This document shows, piece by piece, positions 15,794-25,033 of a DNA stretch of 64,000 bases; within the stretch, counting starts at the first letter, position 1; every line of letters begins with the position of its first letter. The notes beneath the pieces are model-generated. The model had not been told where the DNA came from. It did not search any database and was given only the letters and a program-made list of their open reading frames with translations. A program made the position numbers and the translations under genes. The DNA comes from an uncultured Alphaproteobacteria bacterium (GTDB taxonomy: Bacteria > Pseudomonadota > Alphaproteobacteria > Micropepsales > Micropepsaceae). The DNA lies in the NCBI GenBank assembly GCA_902826695.1, contig CADEFU010000009.1, positions 1-64,000 of the forward strand. The letters are read 5' to 3'.

Positions 15794-16789
15794 TCACCCC
15801 ACCCGCACCATGCGTTTGCCGAAGTTGTCGCCGGCGAGGAGGCCGATGAGCGCCTTCGGGGTGCTTTCGAGGCCGTCCATGATGTCTTCGGGGACTTTGA
15901 TTTGGCCGGATTTCACCCAGGATTGCAGATCGCTTAGCGCCTTGTCGCGTTCGGCGTTGTAGTCCATCACGATGAAGCCTTGCATGGTCAGCCGCTTCGT
16001 CACGATGAGGCCGGGGATGCCGCGGGGGCCATGTTGCGGCGCCGCGCCGTCGTATTGGCTCACCGCGCCGCAGCAGGAAATGCGGCCGTGCAGGTTCATG
16101 CGGAAGAGGCAGGCTTCCAGGATGTCGCCGCCGACATTGTCGAAGTAGACGTCGATGCCGTTCGGCGCCGCTTGTTTCAGGGCGCCGCCGACGGCCTTGG
16201 CCTTGTAGTCGATCGTCGCGTCGAAGCCGAGGTCGCGTTCGAGCCACTCGCACTTCTTCGCGCCGCCCGCGATGCCGACGACGCGGCAGCCTTTGAGCTT
16301 TGCAATCTGGCCGACGAAGACGCCGACGGAACCTGCGGCGGCCGAGACGACGACGGTTTCACCGGCCTTCGGTTTGCCGACGTTGAGCAGTCCGAAATAG
16401 GCAGTGAGGCCCGCGATGCCGTACACGCTGAGCAGGTGGGAGATCGGTTCGATGCGCGGGAGCTTTTGCGCGTGCTTTGCGGGAAGGCTTGCGTATTCCT
16501 GCCAACCGGTGTCGGCGAAAACGAGATCGCCCTTCGCGAAGCCCGGCGCCTTTGCGTCGACGACTTCGGCGACGGCGCCGCCGGCCATCACCTGCCCCGC
16601 TTCGATCGCGGCGCGGTAGGTCGCGCCTTGCATCCAGGCGCGGTTAGCAGCGTCGAGCGAGATGAGCTTCGTCTTCAGGAGGAGTTCGCCGTCCTTGGGC
16701 TGGGGCATAGGCCCTTCGGCGAGGCGGAAGTGTTCGGGCCCAAGCTTGTCTTTCGGCAGTGCTACGATGTGAACCTGGCGGTTGGTCAT
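15794..16789 (-). CDS. NADPH-dependent MDR oxidoreductase (CurA/leukotriene-B4 dehydrogenase type)
   Basis: This 331-residue zinc-independent medium-chain reductase has the NADP-binding segment GETVVVSAAAGSVGVFVGQIA and the family motifs IDVYFDNVGGDILEA and ISCCGAVSQYD. It probably reduces alpha,beta-unsaturated ketones or aldehydes. The start at 16789 (MTNRQVH) is where homologous proteins begin. It is first in a likely two-gene operon with the DinB protein. Confidence 0.9.
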   Translation of the reverse strand: MTNRQVHIVALPKDKLGPEHFRLAEGPMPQPKDGELLLKTKLISLDAANRAWMQGATYRAAIEAGQVMAGGAVAEVVDAKAPGFAKGDLVFADTGWQEYASLPAKHAQKLPRIEPISHLLSVYGIAGLTAYFGLLNVGKPKAGETVVVSAAAGSVGVFVGQIAKLKGCRVVGIAGGAKKCEWLERDLGFDATIDYKAKAVGGALKQAAPNGIDVYFDNVGGDILEACLFRMNLHGRISCCGAVSQYDGAAPQHGPRGIPGLIVTKRLTMQGFIVMDYNAERDKALSDLQSWVKSGQIKVPEDIMDGLESTPKALIGLLAGDNFGKRMVRVG

Positions 16790-16971
16790 TGGGCCTCGCG
16801 GGTGGTCGGTTGCGTTTCGGGATGCGCGTCTCGAAAGTCGTTGTAGCCCAGGATTTCCGCGGCGGCCAGATGCGCAGGCGAGCACTCTTCACCACTCGGT
16901 AATACTTCTAAACGAAGTTCGTTCTTTGTGCGTCCCTTGCGGGCGCCGACGGCGTTTGAGCGGGGGCCTTC

Positions 16972-18912
16972 GTGTTCGACAGATCGGGGAGAATGCTGCG
17001 CGCTTTCTCGATCGTTGCGACGATCCTGTGCCTCCTTGCGATGCCGGTCAGCGCCGACCTGCGCTCGAGCCCGACATGGTGGGACCAGAATGCCGTCGGG
17101 TCTTCGCCCGATTGGCACTACCGTGTGCCCGTGAACGTACCGGCCGGCGCCACCGTCAATTCGACGGTGCGGGTCGATGTCGACTTCAACGCGTTGATGG
17201 CCACGATGGGGGTCAGCGGCACGTTCGACGTGAACAGCCCGCGCATCGTGCGGCCCGGCGGGTCCCTTGCCACGCGGCAGGAGTTCACGGACACGGTCTA
17301 CAACGGCGCGACCGATGCGGCGAACAACGGGCGCGGCGAGATACGCTTCATCCTCGAAGACGCGGGGGCCAGCGTCTATCACGTCTACTTCGACATCACG
17401 CAGAACGGCGCGAAGGCCGCGAACCCGCAAACACCGATCAACGGCAACTTCGAGCGCGGCGCGACAGGTACAACGCAGCCTGCCGCGTGGAACGCGCCGA
17501 CCGGGTCGTCGAGCCTCGATGCGCAGGTGCGACCCTCGGAGAATCCGTCGGTGACGACCGACGGAACCAACGCGTATCCCACGCCGAAGACGACCAACGG
17601 CACGCCGCGCACCGGCGCCTTCTCATACATGATTGGGTCGCGCAGTCAGAACGAGACGAGCGATTCCTCGCGCACGATCACGCGGACTTTCACTGTGCCC
17701 GCGTCAAATCCGGGTGACTTTACGGTGCGCTGGCGCGTCGAAGGTTGGGATTCGACCGGCTACGACACGTTGACGATCCGGCTCAACGCGGGCGCAACGA
17801 CGATCAATGTCGTCGGGCCCGCCTACGGCAACTACACGACGGCCCCGCACAGTCCAAACCTCAGCAACCCCACGAACGCCCCGCAGAGCACGACGCAGCC
17901 GGGTTATCGAGCCTACAACCACTTCGACATGACATCGACCGGCGCGCACACGCAGGGCATGACCGTCGCTGCGCAGGCAGAGCCCTGGTGGACGCGCACC
18001 GTGTCGCTTGCGTCGCTTGCGGGGCAGACAGTGACACTGACCATTCAGACGAACCACATCACCCGGTTTCGTTCGTGGTTTCATATCGACGACATTGAGT
18101 GGTCGGTGGTGAACGGCACTCTGGGGACGCCACAGGGGTTTGGCGTCGTGTTCTTAACCCCGACGGCGGCAACAGCCGGGATCACGCCGCTTTCGATCTC
18201 CGTTCGGGTCGATGCGAATCCGACCGCCGCGTCGTCGCCGGTCACGGTCGAATTGATCAACCCCGGTGGCAGTTCGACTCGCACCGTGCCGTTGTTCAAC
18301 GACGGCTCGCATGGCGACGCGGTAGCCGGCGATGCCATCTGGACCAACAACGGAAGCGTCGTGGCGGATAGGATGGTGCTGCCGGGCGGCGCACTCAACG
18401 GCTCATGGCGGCTACGCGCTTTCGCACGCGACGCGTCGACGAGCACGGTCGGCGCGCGCAACGGCGTGATCCGGGGACCGGGGACCGGGTCTGCGCCCGA
18501 GACGGAGGCCAATTATTGGAATATCGACGACTTCCTGCTTGGCGCAGGCTCGTTGAGTGTCACTAAGACCAGCACCGTCGTCAGCGATCCGTTCAACGGA
18601 ACGGCGAATCCGAAACGCATACCCGGTTCGACAATCCGCTATTGCGTCCTGATCACGAATACCGGCAGCAGCTCTGCCACGTCGATCGTGCTGTCCGACA
18701 CGATCAATTTGCCGGAGGTCTATGTCGCCGGGTCGATCCGATCGGGAACGTCTTGCGCGACTGCCGTCATTGTCGAAGACGACAACAATACCGGCGGGGA
18801 CGAGAGCGATCCGGTCGGCGCCAGCTTCGCCGCGAATACGGTGACGGGCCGAACGGCGACGATCGCCGCCGGTGCTTCCGTCGCGCTCGTCTACAACATC
18901 ACGGTGCAGTAG
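16972..18912 (+). CDS. large exported protein with C-terminal DUF11-like repeat domain
   Basis: This 646-residue protein has a signal peptide (FSIVATILCLLAMPVSA). The first third resembles a DUF2341-like beta domain (TWWDQNAVGSSPDWHYRVPV). The centre is a beta-sandwich rich in T, S, N and G, with a Big/CARDB-like stretch. The C-terminal 100 residues (TKTSTVVSD...IRYCVLITNTGSSSAT...) fit the DUF11 'conserved repeat' domain of surface proteins. No LPXTG, PEP-CTERM or type IX signal is seen at the end. GTG start with a purine-rich site 5 nt before. Probably extracellular or outer-surface; function unknown. Confidence 0.75.
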   Translation: MFDRSGRMLRAFSIVATILCLLAMPVSADLRSSPTWWDQNAVGSSPDWHYRVPVNVPAGATVNSTVRVDVDFNALMATMGVSGTFDVNSPRIVRPGGSLATRQEFTDTVYNGATDAANNGRGEIRFILEDAGASVYHVYFDITQNGAKAANPQTPINGNFERGATGTTQPAAWNAPTGSSSLDAQVRPSENPSVTTDGTNAYPTPKTTNGTPRTGAFSYMIGSRSQNETSDSSRTITRTFTVPASNPGDFTVRWRVEGWDSTGYDTLTIRLNAGATTINVVGPAYGNYTTAPHSPNLSNPTNAPQSTTQPGYRAYNHFDMTSTGAHTQGMTVAAQAEPWWTRTVSLASLAGQTVTLTIQTNHITRFRSWFHIDDIEWSVVNGTLGTPQGFGVVFLTPTAATAGITPLSISVRVDANPTAASSPVTVELINPGGSSTRTVPLFNDGSHGDAVAGDAIWTNNGSVVADRMVLPGGALNGSWRLRAFARDASTSTVGARNGVIRGPGTGSAPETEANYWNIDDFLLGAGSLSVTKTSTVVSDPFNGTANPKRIPGSTIRYCVLITNTGSSSATSIVLSDTINLPEVYVAGSIRSGTSCATAVIVEDDNNTGGDESDPVGASFAANTVTGRTATIAAGASVALVYNITVQ

Positions 18913-18915
18913 GCG

Positions 18916-19854
18916 CTATTGCCCGAAGGCTTGGCGCACGGCTTTCGCAGCCTCTGCGATGGCTTCGCGCGCGGTTGGAATCACGCCCGACATGTTGAAG
19001 AAGCCGTGCACCATGCCGGGGTAGTCCGTGTAAACCGCCGCAACGCCCGCGCGGTTCAGTTTGTCGGCATAGGCTTTGCCCTCGTCGCGCAGAGGATCGA
19101 AGCCTGCCGTCACGACGTAGGCGCGCGGAAGCCCCGCCATATCGGGCGCTGCTAGAGGGGACAAACGCCAGTCGCTCGGGTCGGCGCCCGGCGCGTACTG
19201 ATCGAAGAACCAATGCATCGTCTTTCTCTCGAGGAAGTAGCCCTCGGCAAAGCTGCTCATCGAGCCGGTGTCGGCCTTCCATTGCGTGACGGGATAGATC
19301 AGCAGCTGGTGCACGATGCGGGGCCCGCCCTTCTGCTTGGCGATCAAGCACACGACCGCGGCGAGGTTGCCGCCGGCGCTGTCGCCCGCGACGGCAATGC
19401 GGTTCGGATCGACGCCCAACTGCGACGCGTTTTCTTCAATCCATTTGACGGCGGCATAGGCATCGTCGGCTGCGGCGGGGAACTTGTGTTCGGGTGCCAA
19501 GCGGTAGTCGACCGCGATCACGCGCGCGCCGGTTTCGTTCGCGAGCGTGCGGCAGAGCGCGTCGTGCGTATCGAGGTCGCCAATCACCCAGCCACCACCA
19601 TGAAAATAAATCAGCGCGGGGAGCGCGGCGCCGCCGCCGGCGACCGGCGTATAGAGGCGCAGCTTGATCTCGCCTGCCGGGCCTGGCATCGCGGTGTTTT
19701 CGATCTTGCCGATCGCTATGGCAGGCGGCTCCAACACGGTTGCCATGGCGCGATACATCTCCCGCCCTTGCGCGGGTGCGAGCTCCCACAGCTTCGGCTG
19801 CGGGTTCGCCGCCATTTGATCCATGAGACCTTTGACTATCGCGTCGAGCGCCAT
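18916..19854 (-). CDS. alpha/beta hydrolase, hormone-sensitive lipase family
   Basis: This 312-residue esterase has the HSL/GDXG signature: oxyanion motif FHGGGWVIGDLDTHD and nucleophile GDSAGG. The acid and base lie in the C-terminal part (TAGFDPLRDEG, PGMVHGF). These enzymes hydrolyse short-chain esters. No signal peptide, so cytoplasmic. It converges on the exported protein gene with a 3-bp gap and is monocistronic as far as visible. Confidence 0.92.
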   Translation of the reverse strand: MALDAIVKGLMDQMAANPQPKLWELAPAQGREMYRAMATVLEPPAIAIGKIENTAMPGPAGEIKLRLYTPVAGGGAALPALIYFHGGGWVIGDLDTHDALCRTLANETGARVIAVDYRLAPEHKFPAAADDAYAAVKWIEENASQLGVDPNRIAVAGDSAGGNLAAVVCLIAKQKGGPRIVHQLLIYPVTQWKADTGSMSSFAEGYFLERKTMHWFFDQYAPGADPSDWRLSPLAAPDMAGLPRAYVVTAGFDPLRDEGKAYADKLNRAGVAAVYTDYPGMVHGFFNMSGVIPTAREAIAEAAKAVRQAFGQ

Positions 19855-19968
19855 CGCTTTGCTTCCACTATTTGCGCGCGCATCAAACAGATGCGCACGG
19901 GCGTGTGCAAGGGTTCACGACTCAATTGGCGCGTTAGCAGCCGGCGCGCGTTAACACTTTGCGGGCCG

Positions 19969-21189
19969 CTAGCGCCCCTCTGCGAACAGCACGGCGATGT
20001 CGGTGGCGGCATCGAACATGCCGCGCGCCGGAGGCTGGGTCGTCGCGTTCATGCTCAAAGCCACAACGATCTTCTGATCCGGCAGCATAACCAGCATTGC
20101 CTGCGAGCCGACGGCGACGCCGCCATGATGGACGGCGCGCCACGTCTTGCCCGGGAACGCTTCATCCGTGATTTGGTCCACGCGGACGCCGAGCGCGTAG
20201 TCTTGCGGGTTGACCTTGCCGTTCGCGAGCTTGCGCGGTGTGAACATCATCTGCAGCGTTTCTTGCCCGACAACGTCGCCGCGCAGCAGCGCCGCGCCAA
20301 AGCGCGCCAAGTCGGTTGGGGTCGCGCGGAAGCCGCCGCCTGCCCACTTGCCGCTTGAGTTCGTGAACGGCGCGGGGATGACGGCGCCGTCGCGCAGCAT
20401 GTTCTGGTAGTCGGACGCACGGCCGGGCACGGGACGCCGCTTGTCGTCGGGGCCGGTGCCGGCGAGTTCGAGCGGCGTGAACAGCTCGGCTTGCATTAGG
20501 TCAAGGAACGGTTTGCCGGCCGCAGCCTCCATCACGGCACTCAGCAGGTTGAAGCCGTAGGAGCTGTAGGCGAAGTTCGTGTCCGGCTTGAACAGCAGCG
20601 GGTCGTTTGCGAATACGGTTAGGCTGTCGGCAACACGATCGTATTGCTCGGTTGCGCCGAACTCAGAGAATGTCGGCGGCGAGAGCGCGAAGTTGTAGTG
20701 ACGAATGCCGGCTTGATGCGAAAGCAATTGGCGCGCCGTAATGACGTGTTCCTTTTGCGGGAAGGACGGCAGGTACTTCCGGATGTCCGCGTCGAGTTCG
20801 AGGGCGCCGCGCTCGGCGAGCTTCATCGCAACGGCGGCGGTCAGGGTCTTCGAGACGCTGCCGATCGCGAAGGGCGTGTCAATCTTCGCCGGTGCCTTGC
20901 GCTCAAGCGAGGCCCAGCCGCGTGCTTCTTGCCAGACGACGGTGCCATCGACGGCGACAGCGGCCGAGACGCCAGGATAACCGATTTCCCGCCGCAGTTG
21001 TTCGAGACGGTCGGTGGCTCGCGCGATCGGGCCGCTGGGCGCGCCTTCCGCCCTGCGGCTGTCGATAACGGACGATTTCGCAAGGTCGGGAATAACGACC
21101 TTGTTCGACTCGTAGAGCGCGAAGAGCGACCCGGCTGCCAATGCAGAAAGCAGCAGCAAGCCAAGCACAATGCGGATCAGCCAACGCAT
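19969..21189 (-). CDS. membrane-anchored beta-lactamase-family hydrolase
   Basis: This 406-residue protein has one N-terminal transmembrane helix (IRIVLGLLLLSALAAGSLFAL) and a class C beta-lactamase-type domain. The nucleophile motif is SVSK (S111, K114), the tyrosine motif YSS, and the third motif HHGG stands in place of KTG. HHGG at this position is common in esterases and D-aminopeptidases of the family, not in true beta-lactamases. It lies in the same direction as the feruloyl-CoA-synthase gene (82 bp between). It acts in the periplasm; substrate unknown. Confidence 0.85.
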   Translation of the reverse strand: MRWLIRIVLGLLLLSALAAGSLFALYESNKVVIPDLAKSSVIDSRRAEGAPSGPIARATDRLEQLRREIGYPGVSAAVAVDGTVVWQEARGWASLERKAPAKIDTPFAIGSVSKTLTAAVAMKLAERGALELDADIRKYLPSFPQKEHVITARQLLSHQAGIRHYNFALSPPTFSEFGATEQYDRVADSLTVFANDPLLFKPDTNFAYSSYGFNLLSAVMEAAAGKPFLDLMQAELFTPLELAGTGPDDKRRPVPGRASDYQNMLRDGAVIPAPFTNSSGKWAGGGFRATPTDLARFGAALLRGDVVGQETLQMMFTPRKLANGKVNPQDYALGVRVDQITDEAFPGKTWRAVHHGGVAVGSQAMLVMLPDQKIVVALSMNATTQPPARGMFDAATDIAVLFAEGR

Positions 21190-21271
21190 ATTGTCCCCCT
21201 TTTTCGCCCGACCGCGGTGGTAGAGAGCAAATGGGACCAAATTCGGGCGGGCGCAAGCCCCTCAAGCGCGA

Positions 21272-23128
21272 TCAAACGGCGATGACATCTTCCGCCGGCG
21301 TCTTCGCGTAGAGCGCTTCAACCAGCTTGGCGCGGCGGTCGAGCGTTGCGCGCTGGTTGACGTAGCCCTTGTCTGTGATTTCGTGGCCGTCGATCGAGGG
21401 CGGCTCGGTCATCAGCATCAGGCGCGCGATTCTGCCGGAGGAGCCGCCCGCTGCTTTGTTGTGTTTTTGCAGAGCCTCGCGGATAAAATCGACGATCGCC
21501 TGCGAGCGTAGGATTTCGTCCGGTGTCTTCAGGTTCGGGTCGGCGCAGATTTCGCGCGCCGCGGTCATGTTCGGCCAGGCGAGGACGCCGACGAATTCCT
21601 TGTCGAGGCCCGCGATCACGCAATCTTGGATCAGGGGCGAGGCGGCGGCAATGACTTCGGCGCGCAGCGTGCCGACCGAAACCCAGGTGCCGGAGGAGAG
21701 TTTGAAGTCTTCCGTCACGCGGCCGTCGAAGATCAAGCCCTTTGCGGGTTCGTAGGGATCGACGAATTTCGCAGCGTCACCGAGTTTGTAGAAGCCTTCC
21801 TCGTCGAAGGCGGCTTCGGTGAGGTCGGGGCGATTCAGGTAACCGGGGGTGACGGTCGGACCTTTGGCGCGGACCTCCAGCTTCTGGCCGTTCGGGACGA
21901 GCTTCAGCGTGATGCCGGGGAGCGGCAAGCCGATGAGCCCTACCCGCTCCGTCAGCCAGTGCACGACCGTAATGCCTTGCGTTTCAGTGGCGCCATACAT
22001 CGTGGTGAGCGCGATGCGTTGGCCCGTCGACTTGATCGCGAGCGCTTGCATGCGGTCGTAGAGATCGTCGGACAGCGTTGCGCCGCCGTAACCCATGTAT
22101 TTCAGCTTGGCGAAGAACCGGTCGCGCAGCTTGTCGTCGCGCTCCATCGCGTCGGCGAGCATCGTGAAGGCGATCGGCGCGGAGCCGAAGACCAATGGCG
22201 AGACTTCGCGCAGGTTCCTGATCGTCTCGTCGAACATGCCGGGAATCGGTTTGCCGTTGTCGAGATAGATCGTGCCGCCGGAATTCAGGTTGCCGTTGAA
22301 GCCGATGTTGCCGGCGGAGATGTGGTTCCACGGCATCCATTCGAGGCTTTCGGGGATTTCATCGGGGTTCGGCGGTTCGGCGCGCAGAGACTCGCCGCCC
22401 GCAATCACAGCGCACATCATGCCGTGCGTTTGGATGACGCCCTTCGGCATGCCGGTCGAGCCCGACGTGAAGAGATACTTCGCGACCGTTTGATGGTCGA
22501 TCTTGTCCATCGCAGCGCGAACGGCCGGGCCGGCGTTCGTTTGCAGCAAGCTCTCGTAAGAAGTTGAGGCCAAGTCGGGTGCGGAGACGACGGTCACGAC
22601 CTCGACGCCGGTAAGGTCGAGCGCCTTGATCGCGCGTTCGTAGAGCGGGCCGTTGTCGACGAAGATCATCTTCGGCTTCGTGAGCGCGGCAACGTGGCGG
22701 AGTTTGCCATGATCTTGGCTGAACAACGAATAGGCGACGGAGACCGGTGCGACCGGTACGCGTGCCTTCATCGCGCCCAGCATCATGGTCGCGTGCTCGA
22801 TCGAATTGCCGGAGAGGATGAGCAGCGGCGTGTCGGGGCCGAGGCTGCGGTCGAGCAGCGCCTGGGCGATTGCGGTCGCGCGTTGGTTCATCTCGCCGTA
22901 GGTGATGAAACGCCAGGGACCTTGGGGCGTGCGTTGGGCGAGAAGGTTTCGGGTCGGGTGTTCGGCCGCGCGCTCCTCCAGCAGGTGGGCGATCGAGCGG
23001 TGCATCGGCCCCAGATCGTAGAGCGAGCGGATGATGTAGGAGCCGTCGCCGCGGCGCTGGGAATAGAGCTTCGGCGGCAGCATGGGCAAGGGCTTGAACG
23101 GCGGGAGAGCTGTGGCTGTCGCGGTCAT
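21272..23128 (-). CDS. feruloyl-CoA synthase-like acyl-CoA ligase
   Basis: This 618-residue AMP-forming ligase has the P-loop YLFTSGSTGMPKGVIQTHG, the A5 motif TTMYGATETQG and the A7 region YKLGDAAKFVDP. Together with an N-terminus that begins ...PKLYSQRRGDGSYIIRS, this fits the feruloyl-CoA synthase group, which activates hydroxycinnamates for side-chain removal. No enoyl-CoA hydratase/lyase or vanillin dehydrogenase lies nearby, so the substrate remains uncertain. It is divergent from a CoA-transferase gene with only 68 bp between, suggesting a shared control region for aromatic or fatty acid metabolism. Confidence 0.8.
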   Translation of the reverse strand: MTATATALPPFKPLPMLPPKLYSQRRGDGSYIIRSLYDLGPMHRSIAHLLEERAAEHPTRNLLAQRTPQGPWRFITYGEMNQRATAIAQALLDRSLGPDTPLLILSGNSIEHATMMLGAMKARVPVAPVSVAYSLFSQDHGKLRHVAALTKPKMIFVDNGPLYERAIKALDLTGVEVVTVVSAPDLASTSYESLLQTNAGPAVRAAMDKIDHQTVAKYLFTSGSTGMPKGVIQTHGMMCAVIAGGESLRAEPPNPDEIPESLEWMPWNHISAGNIGFNGNLNSGGTIYLDNGKPIPGMFDETIRNLREVSPLVFGSAPIAFTMLADAMERDDKLRDRFFAKLKYMGYGGATLSDDLYDRMQALAIKSTGQRIALTTMYGATETQGITVVHWLTERVGLIGLPLPGITLKLVPNGQKLEVRAKGPTVTPGYLNRPDLTEAAFDEEGFYKLGDAAKFVDPYEPAKGLIFDGRVTEDFKLSSGTWVSVGTLRAEVIAAASPLIQDCVIAGLDKEFVGVLAWPNMTAAREICADPNLKTPDEILRSQAIVDFIREALQKHNKAAGGSSGRIARLMLMTEPPSIDGHEITDKGYVNQRATLDRRAKLVEALYAKTPAEDVIAV

Positions 23129-23196
23129 GGGGCGTTCTTCCGTATTAGCGCGGTTCCTGATATTGCACGCGAACCGCCATCGGAGGAATACGTCTC

Positions 23197-24546
23197 ATGC
23201 TCAAGCGCGCAGCCGCAGCTCCCGCCAAGCACATCTCAGCCGCGGAGGCGGCGGCGCTGGTCAAGTCCGGCATGTGGCTCGACTTCGGGGGCATCAACGT
23301 GCAGCCGGACGTGTTCGACACGGCGCTCGCCGCGCGGACGAAGGAGCTTTCGAACGTGAAAGTGCGCAACGTGCTGTCGGTCCGGCCGCTCGCCTTTCTG
23401 GAGGCGGATCCCGAGGGCAAGCACTTCCATTGCTACAATTGGCACTTCAGCGGCTATGACCGGGCAAAGCACGACGCCGGCCGCGTCGTCTATATCCCGC
23501 TCAATCTGGGCGAGGTGCCGGATTATTATCGCCGCTTCATCGCCCCCACCGACATGGTCGTGATCCGCACCGCGCCGATGGACAGCGAGGGCATGTTCAA
23601 TTTCGGTCCGACGAACGCGTGGATGCGCGCGCTCATCGAGCGTGCGAAGACGGTCGTCGTGGAGGCGTCGCCGGGCATACCTTATGTGTACGGACCTGAA
23701 AACGGCGTACATGTCAGCGAGGTTGACTACGTCATCGAAGGCGGGGCGACGCCGCTGGCCGAACTACCCAAGGCGCCGCTGACGGACGTCGACCGGAAGG
23801 TTGCCAGCTACGTCGCAGCCGAAATCGACGACGGCGCGTGCGTTCAGATCGGCATTGGCGGCATGCCGAACGCGGCTTGCGCGGTTATCGCGGAGAGCGG
23901 GGTCAAGGACCTCGGCATTCATACCGAGATGCTGACCGACGGGTTGATCGATCTCGTGAAGGCCGGCTGCGTGACGGGCGCGCGCAAACAACTCGATCGG
24001 GGCAAGATCGTGTTCACGTTCGCGTTCGGCTCGAAGTATATGTACGACGCGATCACACGCAACCCGGACGCCGTGTGCCATACGGTCGACTATACGAACC
24101 TGCCGCACATCATTATGCAAAACGATAACGCGGTTTCGATCAACAACACGACGCAGATCGACTTGCAGGGTCAATGCGCGTCGGAATCGGACGGGCATCG
24201 CCATTTGACCGGCACGGGGGGGCAGCTGCAGTTCGTGCGGGGCGCCTATGCGTCGAAGGGCGGCAAGTCGTTCATGCTGCTCTCCTCGACTTACGAGCGT
24301 AAAGGCGTCCGCAAGAGCCGCATCGTGTTGGATTTGACGCCGGGCAATATCGTGACGACGCCGCGGTCGGACGTCATGTACGTCGTGACGGAGTACGGGA
24401 TAGTCAATTTGAAGGGCAAGTCCGTTTCCGAGCGCGCGAAGGCGCTGATCGGCCTTGCGCACCCCGACTTCCGCGAAGGGTTGGAGCGCGACGCGCACAA
24501 GGCCGGGTTGCTGCCGCGGTGGTTTGCGATGGGTGGCGTCGCCTAG
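23197..24546 (+). CDS. acetyl-CoA hydrolase/CoA-transferase family protein
   Basis: This 449-residue class I CoA-transferase-fold protein of the acetyl-CoA hydrolase/4-hydroxybutyrate CoA-transferase family has two domains. The second contains QIGIGGMPNAACAVI, then HTEMLTDGLIDLV, and a QIDLQGQCASES segment whose glutamate matches the catalytic residue position. It ends PRSDVMYVVTEYGIVNLKGKS. It moves CoA between short or medium acids. AGGA lies upstream of the ATG. Divergent from the acyl-CoA ligase, it may handle the acids released by that pathway. Confidence 0.88.
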   Translation: MLKRAAAAPAKHISAAEAAALVKSGMWLDFGGINVQPDVFDTALAARTKELSNVKVRNVLSVRPLAFLEADPEGKHFHCYNWHFSGYDRAKHDAGRVVYIPLNLGEVPDYYRRFIAPTDMVVIRTAPMDSEGMFNFGPTNAWMRALIERAKTVVVEASPGIPYVYGPENGVHVSEVDYVIEGGATPLAELPKAPLTDVDRKVASYVAAEIDDGACVQIGIGGMPNAACAVIAESGVKDLGIHTEMLTDGLIDLVKAGCVTGARKQLDRGKIVFTFAFGSKYMYDAITRNPDAVCHTVDYTNLPHIIMQNDNAVSINNTTQIDLQGQCASESDGHRHLTGTGGQLQFVRGAYASKGGKSFMLLSSTYERKGVRKSRIVLDLTPGNIVTTPRSDVMYVVTEYGIVNLKGKSVSERAKALIGLAHPDFREGLERDAHKAGLLPRWFAMGGVA

Positions 24547-24559
24547 AGCGGCGCTTTCT

Positions 24560-25033
24560 TCACGCCAAGGAGAGCTTCAAGCGCGGGATCGTGCGGCCGG
24601 GGATGGATCCCGACGGGACGACGCCGTCGTCGCTCGCGCCCATGCGGCGGTAGAACCCGGCGGCGCCTGGGTCGGATTCGATGACAAGCGTGCAAGCGCC
24701 GGCCGATTGCGCTTCCGCACGCGCCCAGGCGAAAAGTTCGCGGCCGGCACCACTGCGGAGCGATGCGGGGTCGACAAAGAGTCGTTCGAGGTGCGCCGTG
24801 TCAAGCGCCACGGAAACCTGCGCGACACCTAAGATGCGACCGTCGCGCTCCGCCACTTGTACTTTGGTCGCCGACAACTCCGCCGGCCGAATGGTGAGCT
24901 CCGCACGGCAGGCGGCAAGAAATGCATCGTCGTAGCCCCACACGGCTTTTGAGCGCAGGCAGAGATCAGACAGCTGCTTCAGCTCTTCGACGCGCGCAGG
25001 GCGCAGGACAAGCGAATTGTTGGATTGCGACAT
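24560..25033 (-). CDS. GNAT-family N-acetyltransferase
   Basis: This 157-residue acetyltransferase has strand beta4 HLERLFVDPASLRSGAGREL. It contains the acetyl-CoA loop R-S-G-A-G-R, then AEAQSAGACTLVIESDPGAAGFYRRMGA. The ATG at 25033 is used because the fold starts a few residues later. The downstream CoA-transferase is on the opposite strand. Substrate unknown. Confidence 0.88.
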   Translation of the reverse strand: MSQSNNSLVLRPARVEELKQLSDLCLRSKAVWGYDDAFLAACRAELTIRPAELSATKVQVAERDGRILGVAQVSVALDTAHLERLFVDPASLRSGAGRELFAWARAEAQSAGACTLVIESDPGAAGFYRRMGASDDGVVPSGSIPGRTIPRLKLSLA

